Below, in pieces: positions 44,273-53,110 of a DNA stretch of 63,958 bases (position 1 is its first letter; the number at the start of each line of letters is the position of its first letter). The translations under genes and the position numbers were made by a program. The DNA lies in the NCBI GenBank assembly GCA_002421005.1, contig DIJC01000002.1, positions 27,237-91,194 on the forward strand, given 5' to 3'. The stretch is from Enterobacteriaceae bacterium UBA5654. Lineage in GTDB: Bacteria; Pseudomonadota; Gammaproteobacteria; Enterobacterales; Enterobacteriaceae. Under the pieces are notes generated by a model that saw only the letters and a list, made by a program, of their open reading frames with translations, had not been told where the DNA came from and made no database searches.

Positions 44273-45417
44273 AACGCCTCCAGGTACAGCTCGCGCACTT
44301 CGTCGCGGCTGGCGGTGCGTGGGTTGCAGGGCGCGCACGGGTCAGCGAGCGCTTTGTCCAGCCAGCCTTCGATATCTTCTTTGGTCACGCCGAGCTGGCT
44401 GAAGCCCGTCGGAATGCCGACGCGTTTGCTTAACGCGCGGATGGCGTTGATCGCCTCCATGCTCGCCACGTCATCGCTCATGCCGCGCGTATCGACGCCC
44501 ATCGCCTGCGCCACACGGGCAAATCGCGCCACCGCGTTCGGGCGGTTAAAGTTTTCGATGACCGGCAGCAGGATGGCGTTGCATACGCCGTGCGGCAGGT
44601 TATGGGTCGCGCCCGGCTGGTGGGCCAGCGCGTGAACCAGCCCAAGTCCGGCGCTGTTAAACGCCATTCCCGCCAGGTACTGACCAAATGCCATCTGCTC
44701 TCGGGCTTGCAGATTATGCCCGTCATCAACCGCCTTCGGCAGCCACAGGTTGATCAGGCGGATAGACTCCAGCGCATTGGCGTCGGTCAGCGGATGCGCG
44801 CCGAGAGAGACGTAGGCTTCCACCGCGTGGGTCAGCGCGTCCATCCCGGTCGCGGCGGTGACGGAGGCCGGAATATCCAGCATCACGCTGGCGTCATCTA
44901 CCGCGATATCAGGAATGATATTCGGGTCGATAATGACCTCTTTCACCTGACGTTCGCTGTTAATGATCACCGCATTGCTGGTCATCTCGGCTGCCGTCCC
45001 GGCGGTGGTGTTGATGGCGACCAGCGGCACGCCTGCATTTTTCACTTTGCCGACGCCGGAATAATCGGTAGACGGCCCCGGATTGGCGGTGAGGATTTTC
45101 ACCGCTTTGGCGGTGTCAATCGGGCTGCCGCCGCCGAAAGCAATCAGGTAATCACACTCTGCATCCTGATACGCGGCGTAGCCTTTTTGCACCAGCGCTT
45201 CGGTCGGATTCGGGAACACCTCATCGAACAGATGGTAAGACATCTGCTGCGCATCCAGCGCGCTGAACAGGCTGTCCAGCAGCCCCAGCTTCACCAGTTG
45301 CCCGTCGGTGACGATCAGCGCCTTGCCCCACTGTTTAGCGGCAACCAGATTGACCATATCGCCGATAGCGCCCGCGCCGTGCAGGCTGATTTTAGGAAGT
45401 GCCAGCATAAAGCTCAT
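44269..45417 (-). CDS. Lactaldehyde reductase (FucO-like)
   Basis: 382-residue iron-dependent group III alcohol dehydrogenase. FGGGSPIDTAK binds NAD; metal ligands are seen in DALTHAVEAY (Asp and His) and HALAHQPGATHNLPHG (two His). It reduces the L-lactaldehyde released by RhaD to 1,2-propanediol. E. coli keeps this gene (fucO) only in the fucose operon; here a copy sits between rhaD and rhaM, so rhamnose fermentation is self-sufficient. Confidence 0.93.
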   Translation of the reverse strand: MSFMLALPKISLHGAGAIGDMVNLVAAKQWGKALIVTDGQLVKLGLLDSLFSALDAQQMSYHLFDEVFPNPTEALVQKGYAAYQDAECDYLIAFGGGSPIDTAKAVKILTANPGPSTDYSGVGKVKNAGVPLVAINTTAGTAAEMTSNAVIINSERQVKEVIIDPNIIPDIAVDDASVMLDIPASVTAATGMDALTHAVEAYVSLGAHPLTDANALESIRLINLWLPKAVDDGHNLQAREQMAFGQYLAGMAFNSAGLGLVHALAHQPGATHNLPHGVCNAILLPVIENFNRPNAVARFARVAQAMGVDTRGMSDDVASMEAINAIRALSKRVGIPTGFSQLGVTKEDIEGWLDKALADPCAPCNPRTASRDEVRELYLEAL

Positions 45418-45570
45418 AATAATTCTCCTTTAAGCCCGGCCCATCAGGCTGTTTGACGTGGGCGGTGCGCAATCTGTGATTTTTGCGTGCTGCCAGAGTC
45501 CAGGCTCTTTATAGTGATTTTGCGAAATCCGTTTCCCTCGCCTTGTTCGTAAAGGAGAGGGGGAATGTAC

Positions 45571-46401
45571 TTAGGCGTACAGTTCTAAGGCACTTGCCAG
45601 CGGCGTGACGCCAAAACGTTTGCCGAGAGCGATCAACTCGTCACGGGTAATGGTTTGCTTCATGCCTCCCATTGAGAGCACTTTGACCAACACCTCCGCC
45701 GATTTTTCAGCGGTGTCGATGAGGCCGAAGGTTTCATCCAGCGTCGGGCCGCTGCCAAAGACGCCGTGGAAAGGCCACAGCACCAGCGAGTGCTGCTGCA
45801 TTTCGCGGGCGGTGGCCTGACCGATATCATCCGTACCCGGCACCATCCACGGCAGAATGCCGACGCCGTCCGGGAATACGACCAGACATTCGGTGCTGCC
45901 TTCCCACAGCTTGCGGGTAATGAGTGCGGTGTCGTTTTCCATCACGTAGGTCAGGGCGATCAGGTTGGTGGCATGGCAGTGCATGATCACCCGATCTTTA
46001 CCGGCGGTCGCTTTAATGCGCTCGCAGTGCGACAGAAAATGGGCGGGCAGTTCGGAGGTCGGCACCGCATCGTGGGTGAGTCCCCACAGAATGTGATAGC
46101 CCGCGCCGTCGCTGTCCACTTTGACCACGCCGAGGTTCGCTGCCGGATCGAGCTGCACGTTACGGAAGAATTTGCCGGAGCCGGTGACGATGAAAAAGGT
46201 GTTTGCCAGCAGCGGCATTGGCTGGCTTAAGGCGATATGGCGCGGCTGCGCGTGGAACTCCGCCGTGTAAGGCTCTACGTCGGCGTCATCCAGACGCAGC
46301 GTGAGGTTGCCACCGTTGCGCTCGTCCCAGCCTTTCAGCCAGGCATCGGAAGTGGCTTTGATCATGCCCTGGACAAACCAGGCGTTGATAATGGTCTGCA
46401 T
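45571..46401 (-). CDS. rhaD: Rhamnulose-1-phosphate aldolase RhaD
   Basis: 276 residues from the ATG at 46401 with AAGGAAA upstream; a GTG nine bases earlier is too close to that site. Zinc class II aldolase: GNLTLR, TGSGKFFRN, VIMHCHATN (two zinc His) and FHGVFGSG (third His). It splits rhamnulose 1-phosphate into DHAP and L-lactaldehyde. Separated from rhaA by a 400-base repeat-filled gap, unusual inside this operon. Confidence 0.95.
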   Translation of the reverse strand: MQTIINAWFVQGMIKATSDAWLKGWDERNGGNLTLRLDDADVEPYTAEFHAQPRHIALSQPMPLLANTFFIVTGSGKFFRNVQLDPAANLGVVKVDSDGAGYHILWGLTHDAVPTSELPAHFLSHCERIKATAGKDRVIMHCHATNLIALTYVMENDTALITRKLWEGSTECLVVFPDGVGILPWMVPGTDDIGQATAREMQQHSLVLWPFHGVFGSGPTLDETFGLIDTAEKSAEVLVKVLSMGGMKQTITRDELIALGKRFGVTPLASALELYA

Positions 46402-46499
46402 AGTGTTCACTTTCCTTCAATATGCCGGGTTACCCGGCCTGATCATTACGGTTAGAACGGAGTGGGTTTCCCCTCGCGCTCAGGATTCGGGGTTCGGTG

Positions 46500-46790
46500 C
46501 TCCCCCTCTCCCTAACCCTCTCCCTCAAGGGAGAGGGGACTGTCCGGCGTCGTTGTTGGGTTGAGTGATCCACATACCCCCACCGTGGCACGTACCCCTC
46601 CCGAGGGAGAGGGAACTGTCCGGCGTCGTTACTGGGTTGAGTGATCCACTTACCCCCACCGTGGCACGTACCCCTCCCGAGGGGGAGGGAACAGTCTGGG
46701 TTCGCGGTTACGTCCGGTGCCGGTTTTCTCCCTCTCCCTCAGGGAGAGGGTCGGGGAGAGGGGGAGCGTCTGTACTCCTTCCCAACAGCC
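46500..46790. repeat. Repeat cluster between rhaD and rhaA, 76-bp tandem units
   Basis: A CCCTCTCCC/GGGAGAGGG element, then two 76-bp units (starting 46539 and 46615, ACTGTCCGGCGTCGTT...), a partial third from 46691 and a closing inverted CCCTCTCCCTCAGGGAGAGGG. It lies inside the rhamnose operon. Short open frames here are repeat-derived. Confidence 0.85.
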
Positions 46791-46801
46791 TGGGCGCAGT
46801 A

Positions 46802-48061
46802 TTATCCCCGCGACCTCAGCACCTCTTTTTCATACCCGCGCACGTTATCCAGCCACTGGCTGCCCGCTGGCGTATCGTGCCGCTGGCAGTACATCTCCCA
46901 CACCGCCTGCCACGGCAGCGATTTTTGTTCTTCCAGCAGCGCCAGGCGAGCGGTGTAATCCCCCGCCGCCTCAAGCTGGCGCAGTTGCTCCGTCGGCTCC
47001 AGCAGCGCGCGCAGCAGTGCTTTTTTCATATTGCGGGTGCCAATCACCCAGGCCGCGATGCGGTTAATTGAGGCGTCAAAAAAGTCGAGGCCGATATGCA
47101 CGCGGTCAAACAGGTCGTGACGAACAATCTCGCTGGCAATCGCCTGGGTTTCATCATCCAGTAGCACCACGTGGTCGCTGTCCCAGCGCACCGGGCGGCT
47201 GACGTGCAGCAGCAGGCGCGGCACGTACAGCATGGCGGCAGAGATTTTGTCGGAGATAACCTCCGTCGGATGGAAGTGGCCTGCGTCGAGGCACAGCGCG
47301 GTCTGGCGGCTGGTGGCGTAGCCCATATAAAACTCGTTCGAGCCGACGGTATAACTCTCCGCGCCGATACCGAACAGCTTGCTCTCCACGGCGTCGATGT
47401 GATGCGCAGGGTTTAGTTTTTCGCTCATCACCTCATCCAGCGCTTCAAGCAGACGCTGGCGCGGCGCGAGACGGTCAACGGTGACATCTTTCATGCCGTC
47501 AGGAACCCAGATATTCATCACCGATGGCGTACCGAGCTGCTCGCCAAACCAGGCGGAAACGCGGCGGCTGGCCTTGCAGTGGTCAATCCAGAACTGGCGG
47601 ATTTCCGGGTTGGCGTGCGACAGCGTGAAGCCATCAGCACTCAGCGGATGTGAGAAGCAGGACGGGTTAAAATCCAGCCCCAGCCTGTTGGCTTTCGCCC
47701 ATTGCACCCAGTTTTTGAAATGTTCCGGCTTGATCTCATTGCGGGCGACCGGCGCGTCAGCTTCGTGATAAATGGCATGTAGATTGAGGCGCTTCGGTCC
47801 TGGGATCAGGCTGAACGCCAGTTCCAGATCGTCGCGGAGTTCAGCGGCGTTACGCGCTTTCCCCGGATAGTTACCCGTGGCCTGAATCCCCCCGGTCAGG
47901 TTGCCTTCCGGGTTTTCAAACCCGGCGACATCATCGCCCTGCCAGCAGTGCATGGAAACGGGCAACCTGTCGAGCTGGCGCAGAGCCTCCTCAACATCAA
48001 TTTTCACCGCGGCGAACCGCTGTTTCGCCAGTTCCCAGGCGTGCTCAAGTGGAGTGGTCAT
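46802..48061 (-). CDS. rhaA: L-rhamnose isomerase RhaA
   Basis: 419 residues from the ATG at 48061, equal to E. coli. It converts L-rhamnose to L-rhamnulose with Mn2+. Conserved MHCWQGDDV, ESKLFGIGAESYTVGSNEF, CLDAGHFHPTEV (metal ligands) and WDSDHVV. ATGA overlap with rhaB. Confidence 0.97.
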   Translation of the reverse strand: MTTPLEHAWELAKQRFAAVKIDVEEALRQLDRLPVSMHCWQGDDVAGFENPEGNLTGGIQATGNYPGKARNAAELRDDLELAFSLIPGPKRLNLHAIYHEADAPVARNEIKPEHFKNWVQWAKANRLGLDFNPSCFSHPLSADGFTLSHANPEIRQFWIDHCKASRRVSAWFGEQLGTPSVMNIWVPDGMKDVTVDRLAPRQRLLEALDEVMSEKLNPAHHIDAVESKLFGIGAESYTVGSNEFYMGYATSRQTALCLDAGHFHPTEVISDKISAAMLYVPRLLLHVSRPVRWDSDHVVLLDDETQAIASEIVRHDLFDRVHIGLDFFDASINRIAAWVIGTRNMKKALLRALLEPTEQLRQLEAAGDYTARLALLEEQKSLPWQAVWEMYCQRHDTPAGSQWLDNVRGYEKEVLRSRG

Positions 48062-49521
48062 GCGCAAAGCTCCTTTGTCTGTCGTTGGGTCTGAGACTGC
48101 GCGACGTAGCGGGCGATCTCATTATCAGGATGAGGGGTAAAAGTGGTCAGCTCGTAATTGGCGGCGACCACCTGACGAAAATCGGTGACGTCGGTCAGTT
48201 CATCCAGCGTCATAAGCTGCACGCCGATATTGCCGAGCGTGGAGGCTTCAATCGGTCCGGCGACGACGGTAATTCCGCAGGCGTCAGCACAAAGCTGATT
48301 GAGTAACCGGTTCTGGCAGCCGCCGCCGACAATATGCAGCGTGCGGAATGGCTGACCGCGCAGAAATGCCAGTTCGCCGAGCACGTCGGCATACAGAATG
48401 GCGAGGCTGTCAAAAATGCAGCGCGCCAGTTCGGCATCGCACAGCGGCGCGGGTTGACCCGTCTCGCGGCAGGCCGCCTGGATCTCCGCGCTCATATTGT
48501 CTGGATTGATAAAGCGATCGTCGTTCGGGTTAATCACGAAACGGCAGGCGGGCAGCGCTTCGGTGCGGGCGATTAAATTCGCTAAATCGCTGACGCTCTG
48601 CTCGGCAAGCACGCGCTGGAGCAGCCACAAGCCCATAATATTTTTCAACACCCGGTAGCGGCCTTCTGCGCCGCCTTCGTTGGTGATATTGGCGGCCAGC
48701 GCGCTGTCGCTGGTGTACGGCGTTTTGCTCTCAAAGCCCATCAGCGACCAGGTGCCGGAAGAGATCCACGCCGCGTCTTTACTTTCCAGCGGAACGGCGA
48801 TCACCGCGCTGGCCGTATCGTGGCTGGCGACGGCAACAACCGGGATCTCTGCATCCTGCGGGCTGCGCCAGTGACCAATCACATTACCCGGATGCGCAGG
48901 CGTGCCGAACCACGCGGCGTTTGCCCCGGTCCAGTCCAGCAGGGTGTTATCCCAGTCGTCGGTATTGATATTCACCAGTTGCGTGGTGGTGGCGTTGGTG
49001 TATTCCCAGTTCATCCTGCCGGTGAGACGGTAGCTAAAATAATCGGCAATCAGCAGCGCATGGGTGACGTCATTCAGCGCGTCCGGCTGCTGCTCAGTCA
49101 GCGCCCGTAGCTGGTAAAGCGTGTTGAACGGCAGAAACTGGATGCCGCTGCGACGGTAAATGTCTTTCTTACCGAGCTGCGCCAGCGCGCGCGCCATCAC
49201 GCCTGTGGTGCGGTCATCGCGATAGGCCACCGGCAGGCCCACGCGCTCGCCCTGCGCGTTCAGCAGGACGTAATCCACGCCCCAGGTATCCACGCCGATA
49301 CTGTCGATGGTCACGCCTTCTTCACTGACTTTTTCCAGCCCGCAGCGAATTTCGGCTTCCAGGCCGTCAATGTCCCAGCAGTCAAAACCGTCCACTTTTT
49401 GCAGGCGGTTACTAAAACGGTGGATTTCGCGCAGGGTAAGGGTGCGGCGGTCAAAGCGTGCGAGCATTACGCGTCCGCTGGATGCGCCTAAATCGACAGC
49501 GACGCAGTGGCGAAAAGTCAT
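48058..49521 (-). CDS. rhaB: Rhamnulokinase RhaB
   Basis: 487-residue FGGY-family kinase that phosphorylates L-rhamnulose at O-1. ATP-binding start VAVDLGASSGRVM; GVDTWGVDYVL; HIVGGGCQN late. First gene of the operon, driven by the promoter at 49552-49646. Confidence 0.97.
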   Translation of the reverse strand: MTFRHCVAVDLGASSGRVMLARFDRRTLTLREIHRFSNRLQKVDGFDCWDIDGLEAEIRCGLEKVSEEGVTIDSIGVDTWGVDYVLLNAQGERVGLPVAYRDDRTTGVMARALAQLGKKDIYRRSGIQFLPFNTLYQLRALTEQQPDALNDVTHALLIADYFSYRLTGRMNWEYTNATTTQLVNINTDDWDNTLLDWTGANAAWFGTPAHPGNVIGHWRSPQDAEIPVVAVASHDTASAVIAVPLESKDAAWISSGTWSLMGFESKTPYTSDSALAANITNEGGAEGRYRVLKNIMGLWLLQRVLAEQSVSDLANLIARTEALPACRFVINPNDDRFINPDNMSAEIQAACRETGQPAPLCDAELARCIFDSLAILYADVLGELAFLRGQPFRTLHIVGGGCQNRLLNQLCADACGITVVAGPIEASTLGNIGVQLMTLDELTDVTDFRQVVAANYELTTFTPHPDNEIARYVAQSQTQRQTKELCA

Positions 49522-49551
49522 GATGCGGTCCTTCTCAGAATGATTACGCCC

Positions 49552-49646
49552 AGTCTAAAAAAGAACGCTGCCCGCAACCTTCTTACTACGGACAGCCGTT
49601 ATTGCCCGCTGGCAAGAAAGCAAAGATGAACGTGAGGTAGCTCACA
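49552..49646 (-). promoter_or_regulatory. rhaB promoter with RhaS and CRP sites
   Basis: On the minus strand: CRP site CGTGA-GGTAGC-TCACA (49631-49646, one mismatch in each reading), then RhaS half-sites ATCTTTGCTTTCTTGCC (49611-49627) and GTCCGTAGTAAGAAGGT (49577-49593), and -10 TAGACT (49552-49557). Order and spacing follow the E. coli rhaBAD promoter. Confidence 0.85.
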
Positions 49647-49705
49647 AATTACGGCAAAAGCGGGGATGTGACAGCGGCCTCATTTCCGCATATTCGTCGC
49701 CGTTT

Positions 49706-49752
49706 CTTGAAAAACTGACAGGCTTTGCACGCTTTGCTGTCAAAACTTGAAG
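49706..49752 (+). promoter_or_regulatory. RhaR inverted half-sites before rhaS
   Basis: CTTGAAAAACTGACAG (49706-49721) and CTGTCAAAACTTGAAG (49737-49752) form a spaced inverted repeat, the layout known for RhaR at the rhaSR promoter, 60 bases before rhaS. Confidence 0.75.
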
Positions 49753-49811
49753 GTGAGAAGCGCACGCCTTATTTACTATGTTGAGAATTCTTCTCACTGG
49801 TGGCGACTCTT

Positions 49812-50648
49812 ATGACCGTACTTCACAGCGTGGATTTTTTTCCGTCGGGCAGCGCATCAGTGGCGATTGAGCCGCGTCTTCCGCAGGCGGCATTCCCGGA
49901 GCATCACCATGATTTTCATGAAATTGTGATTGTTGAACACGGCACCGGCATTCATGTTTTTAACGGCCAGCCGTACACCATCAGCGGCGGCACCATCTGC
50001 TTTGTCCGCGATCACGACCGTCACCTGTATGAACATACCGACAATCTGTGTCTGACCAACGTCCTGTACCGCTCGCCGGAAGCGTTCCAGTTTTTGTCCG
50101 GGCTGAATTTACTGCTGCCGCAGGAGCAGGACGGGAATTATCCGTCGCACTGGCGGGTGAACCAGACTGCGCTGACCCAGGTGCGGCAGATTGTCGGGCA
50201 GCTTGAGCAGCATGATGACGCGCCGGATGCACCGGAAAGAGCCAATCGCGAGCTGCTGTTTATGCAACTGCTGGTGCTGCTGCGTAAAAGCAGCCTCGCG
50301 CAGAATGCGGAAGATAACGATGCCCGCCTGAACCAGCTGATCGTCTGGCTGGAGGAGCATTTTGCGGAAGACGTGTGCTGGGAGTCGCTGGCCGACGGTT
50401 TTTCGCTGTCATTGCGCACGCTGCACCGCCAGCTCAAGCAGTACACCGGGCTGACGCCGCAGCGCTACCTCAACCGTCTGCGGCTGATCAAAGCGCGTCA
50501 CCTGCTGCGCCACAGCGACGAAAGCGTGACGGATATTGCCTACCGCTGCGGCTTCGGCGACAGCAATCACTTTTCCACCCTGTTTCGCCGGGAGTTCTCC
50601 TGGTCACCGCGTGATATCCGCCAGGGCCGCGACGCCGTTCTTCAGTAA
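49812..50648 (+). CDS. rhaS: RhaS, AraC-family activator of rhaBAD
   Basis: 278 residues from the ATG at 49812, the E. coli length. N-terminal cupin-type rhamnose-binding domain (EHHHDFHEIVIVEHGTG) and C-terminal double helix-turn-helix (SLSLRTLHRQLKQYTG, VTDIAYRCGFGDSNHFS). Activates rhaB with rhamnose and CRP. Confidence 0.96.
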   Translation: MTVLHSVDFFPSGSASVAIEPRLPQAAFPEHHHDFHEIVIVEHGTGIHVFNGQPYTISGGTICFVRDHDRHLYEHTDNLCLTNVLYRSPEAFQFLSGLNLLLPQEQDGNYPSHWRVNQTALTQVRQIVGQLEQHDDAPDAPERANRELLFMQLLVLLRKSSLAQNAEDNDARLNQLIVWLEEHFAEDVCWESLADGFSLSLRTLHRQLKQYTGLTPQRYLNRLRLIKARHLLRHSDESVTDIAYRCGFGDSNHFSTLFRREFSWSPRDIRQGRDAVLQ

Positions 50649-50723
50649 CGCGAAGAGAGTCAACGTTTTTGGCGGGCGGATGGTTAATAATCCCCGATCC
50701 TAAGGCGCTGAGGTGATCCCGTA

Positions 50724-51596
50724 GTGGGCCAGTTAATTCTTCGAAAAGCCGACTTTTTCCCGCACGTCGGCCAGGCAGTTGCCGTGGCGGATCGCTATCC
50801 GCAAAACGTATTTGCTGAACATACCCACGAGTTCTGTGAACTGGTGCTGGTGTGGCGCGGCAACGGCCTGCACGTGCTTAATGACCGCCCGTACCGCATC
50901 ACGCGCGGCGATCTGTTTTATATCCGCGCCGAAGATAAACACTCCTATGCCTCGGTAAACGATCTGGTGCTGCAAAATATTATTTATTGTCCTGATCGGC
51001 TGACGCTCAACCTCGACTGGGCGGCGCACATTCCCGGTTTTGACGGGCGCGAGCACAGCCCGCACTGGCGGCTGGGCAGCAGCGGTATGAACCAGGCCCG
51101 TCAGTTGATTAGCCAGCTTGAGCATGAAAGCGCGCACCCGGACGCGCAGACTCACGACATGGCCGGGCTACTGTTTGGGCAGCTGGTGATGATCCTCAAA
51201 CGGCACCGCTATACCAGCGATAATCTCTCCGCGCTCTCCCGCGAGCCGCTGCTGGATAAACTCATTACCGCGCTGGCGGGCAGCCTTGATCGCGCCTTCG
51301 TGCTCGATCGCTTCTGCGAACAGGAGCAATGCAGCGAGCGGACCCTGCGCCAGCAGTTTCGCAGCCAGACCGGGATGACCATCAACCAGTACCTGCGTCA
51401 GTTACGCATCTGTCACGCGCAATACCTCCTCCAGCATACGGAAATGATGATCGGCGAAATCGCGATGCAGTGCGGTTTTGAAGACAGTAACTATTTTTCG
51501 GTCGTTTTTAACCGTGAGACTGGCATGACGCCAGGACAATGGCGGCAGCGCAGCCACTGCCTTGAAACTCGCTTTAGCAGGTACGTTATGCGTTAA
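50724..51596 (+). CDS. rhaR: RhaR, AraC-family activator of rhaSR
   Basis: 290 residues from a GTG with GAGG upstream. Same two-domain build as RhaS: EHTHEFCELVLVWRGNG and a C-terminal DNA-binding domain (CSERTLRQQFRSQTG, IGEIAMQCGFEDSNYFS). It raises rhaSR transcription when rhamnose is present. The C-terminus is a little longer than in E. coli and ends just before the repeat array. Confidence 0.94.
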   Translation: MGQLILRKADFFPHVGQAVAVADRYPQNVFAEHTHEFCELVLVWRGNGLHVLNDRPYRITRGDLFYIRAEDKHSYASVNDLVLQNIIYCPDRLTLNLDWAAHIPGFDGREHSPHWRLGSSGMNQARQLISQLEHESAHPDAQTHDMAGLLFGQLVMILKRHRYTSDNLSALSREPLLDKLITALAGSLDRAFVLDRFCEQEQCSERTLRQQFRSQTGMTINQYLRQLRICHAQYLLQHTEMMIGEIAMQCGFEDSNYFSVVFNRETGMTPGQWRQRSHCLETRFSRYVMR

Positions 51597-51640
51597 CGTG
51601 AGACGGGACAGCGCCAGCATCTTTTCCGTGCTGGTTAGAT

Positions 51641-52660
51641 ACCGCAGTTCCCCCTCTCCCCGGCCCTCTCCCTTGAGGGAGAGGGAGTGGTCAGTGCCTC
51701 GCGTCAGGTTCAGTAGACAGCTCAGCCTGCGTAAAGATTGCACATTCAGTTATAACGCCGGGCGGTTCCCTCTCCCTCAAGGGAGAGGGTTAGGGAGAGG
51801 GGGAAAATTGCCACCGGGCTTTCAGCCTGGTTTATCTTTTTCTGAGGCTCGGGTCATCGGGCCTTTTTTTCTTAAGTCCTCACATTATTTTCTTTGAGAA
51901 ACCGGGTCAGGGATAAGGGGAGGCTCCGTACCCGCAGTTCACCCTCTCCCCGGCCCTCTCCCTCGAGGGAGAGGGAGTGGTCAGTGCCTCGCGTCAGGTT
52001 CAGTAGACAACCCAGCCTGCGTAAAGATTGCACATTCAGTTATAACGCCGGGCGGTTCCCTCTCCCTCGAGGGAGAGGGTTAGGGAGAGGGGGAAAATCG
52101 TCACCGGGCTTTCAGCCTGGTTTATCTTTTTCTGAGGCTCGGGTCATCGGGCCTGTTTTTCTTAAGTCCTCACATTATTTTCTTTGAGAAACCGGGTCAG
52201 GGATAAGGGGAGGCTCCGTACCCGCAGTTCCCCCTCTCCCCGGCCCTCTCCCTCAAGGGAGAGGGAGTGGTCAGTGCCTCGCGTCAGGTTCAGTAGACAA
52301 CTCAGCCTGTGTAAAGATTGCACATTCAGTTATAACGCCGGGCGGTTCCCTCTCCCTTGAGGAAGAGGGAGTGGTCAGTGCCTCGCGTCAGATTCAGTAG
52401 ACAACTCAGCCTGCGTAAAGATTGCACATTCAGTTATAACGCCGGGCGGTTCCTTCTCCCTCGAGGGAGAGGGAGTGGTCAGTGCCTCGCGTCAGGTTCA
52501 ATAGACAGCTCAGCCTGCGTAAAGATTGCACATTCAGTTATAACGCCGGGCGGTTCCCTCTCCCTCGAGGGAGAGGGTTAGGGAGAGGGGGAAAATTGCC
52601 ACCGGGCTTTCAGCCTGGTTTATCTTTTTCTGAGGCTCGGATCATCAGGCCTGGTTTCCT
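51641..52660. repeat. Large tandem repeat array after rhaR
   Basis: The phrase CCGCAGTTC...CCTCTCCCCGGCC recurs at 51641, 51931 and 52221, an exact 290-bp period. Inside the last copy a 104-bp unit (GAGGGAGTGGTCAGTGCCTC...) recurs at 52261, 52365 and 52469. Each unit carries CCCTCTCCCT(N)AGGGAGAGGG palindromes. Copies are nearly identical, implying recent expansion. Frames such as SPSPRPSP... are not genes. It occupies the place of E. coli rhaT. Confidence 0.92.
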
Positions 52661-52663
52661 TTT

Positions 52664-52942
52664 GCAACCTCCTTAATACTTCGCATTTTAGGCTGCCAGT
52701 ACCAGGTTTTACCTATTCCACTTTTAATATTTTCAATGAGTTAACCTCTGCTTTGGAAGCCATTGCGGCAATGTCCCCACGACAATAATCACAAACCGCC
52801 TGACCTGTCACTTTCATTGGCATATCAGATCCTTTTGTGAAACCTGCTGAATAGTACCAATTTCAGCATGAGCATCTGCCATATTCCCATCAGGAAACGG
52901 AATTGTGGGGTCTTTTGACTTAGCTAATTTTGAGGCAATTCG
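52664..52942 (-). pseudogene. Remnant of a cytidine-deaminase-fold toxin tip
   Basis: Read on the minus strand with two frameshifts, this gives KSKDPTIPFPDGNMADAHAE, IGTIQQ, shift, GFTKGSDMPMKVTGQAVCDY, CRGDIAAMASKAEVNSLKIL, shift, GKTWYWQPKMRSIKEV. HAE (His at 52868-52870, Glu at 52862-52864) and CxxC (Cys at 52791-52793 and 52782-52784) are the deaminase zinc/catalytic motifs. The ending resembles C-terminal tips of Rhs/CDI polymorphic toxins (TGKTLYW.PGM). No toxin body remains. The rest of 52943-53058 shows no gene. Confidence 0.68.
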
Positions 52943-53058
52943 TTACCGTTCCTTCCGTGGCTTCAACTCATTTATGACATGAATAATATTGTGACATTAA
53001 TAGTGGGTGCTTTTTTTATAAAATAAATTTAATCGAAACTCTGTGCAATAAATCACAT

Positions 53059-53085
53059 TCGACGAACGGATTTCGCTTTTATAAT
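53059..53085 (+). promoter_or_regulatory. Sigma-70-like promoter before the 53111 gene
   Basis: TTCGAC, a gap of 15-16 bases, and a perfect TATAAT (53080-53085), 26 bases before the start codon. Spacing is slightly short. Confidence 0.5.
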
Positions 53086-53110
53086 GTGAGGATTCTTATG
53101 CGGAGGTGAA

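Noticed and set aside
46500..52660. CRISPR array
   Set aside because: Units are 76, 104 and 290 bp with no unique spacers between short identical repeats, and no cas genes are present.
51562..52676. Open frames with SPSPRPSPL... and similar translations
   Set aside because: They are translations of tandem repeats, recur identically in several copies and lack ribosome sites.
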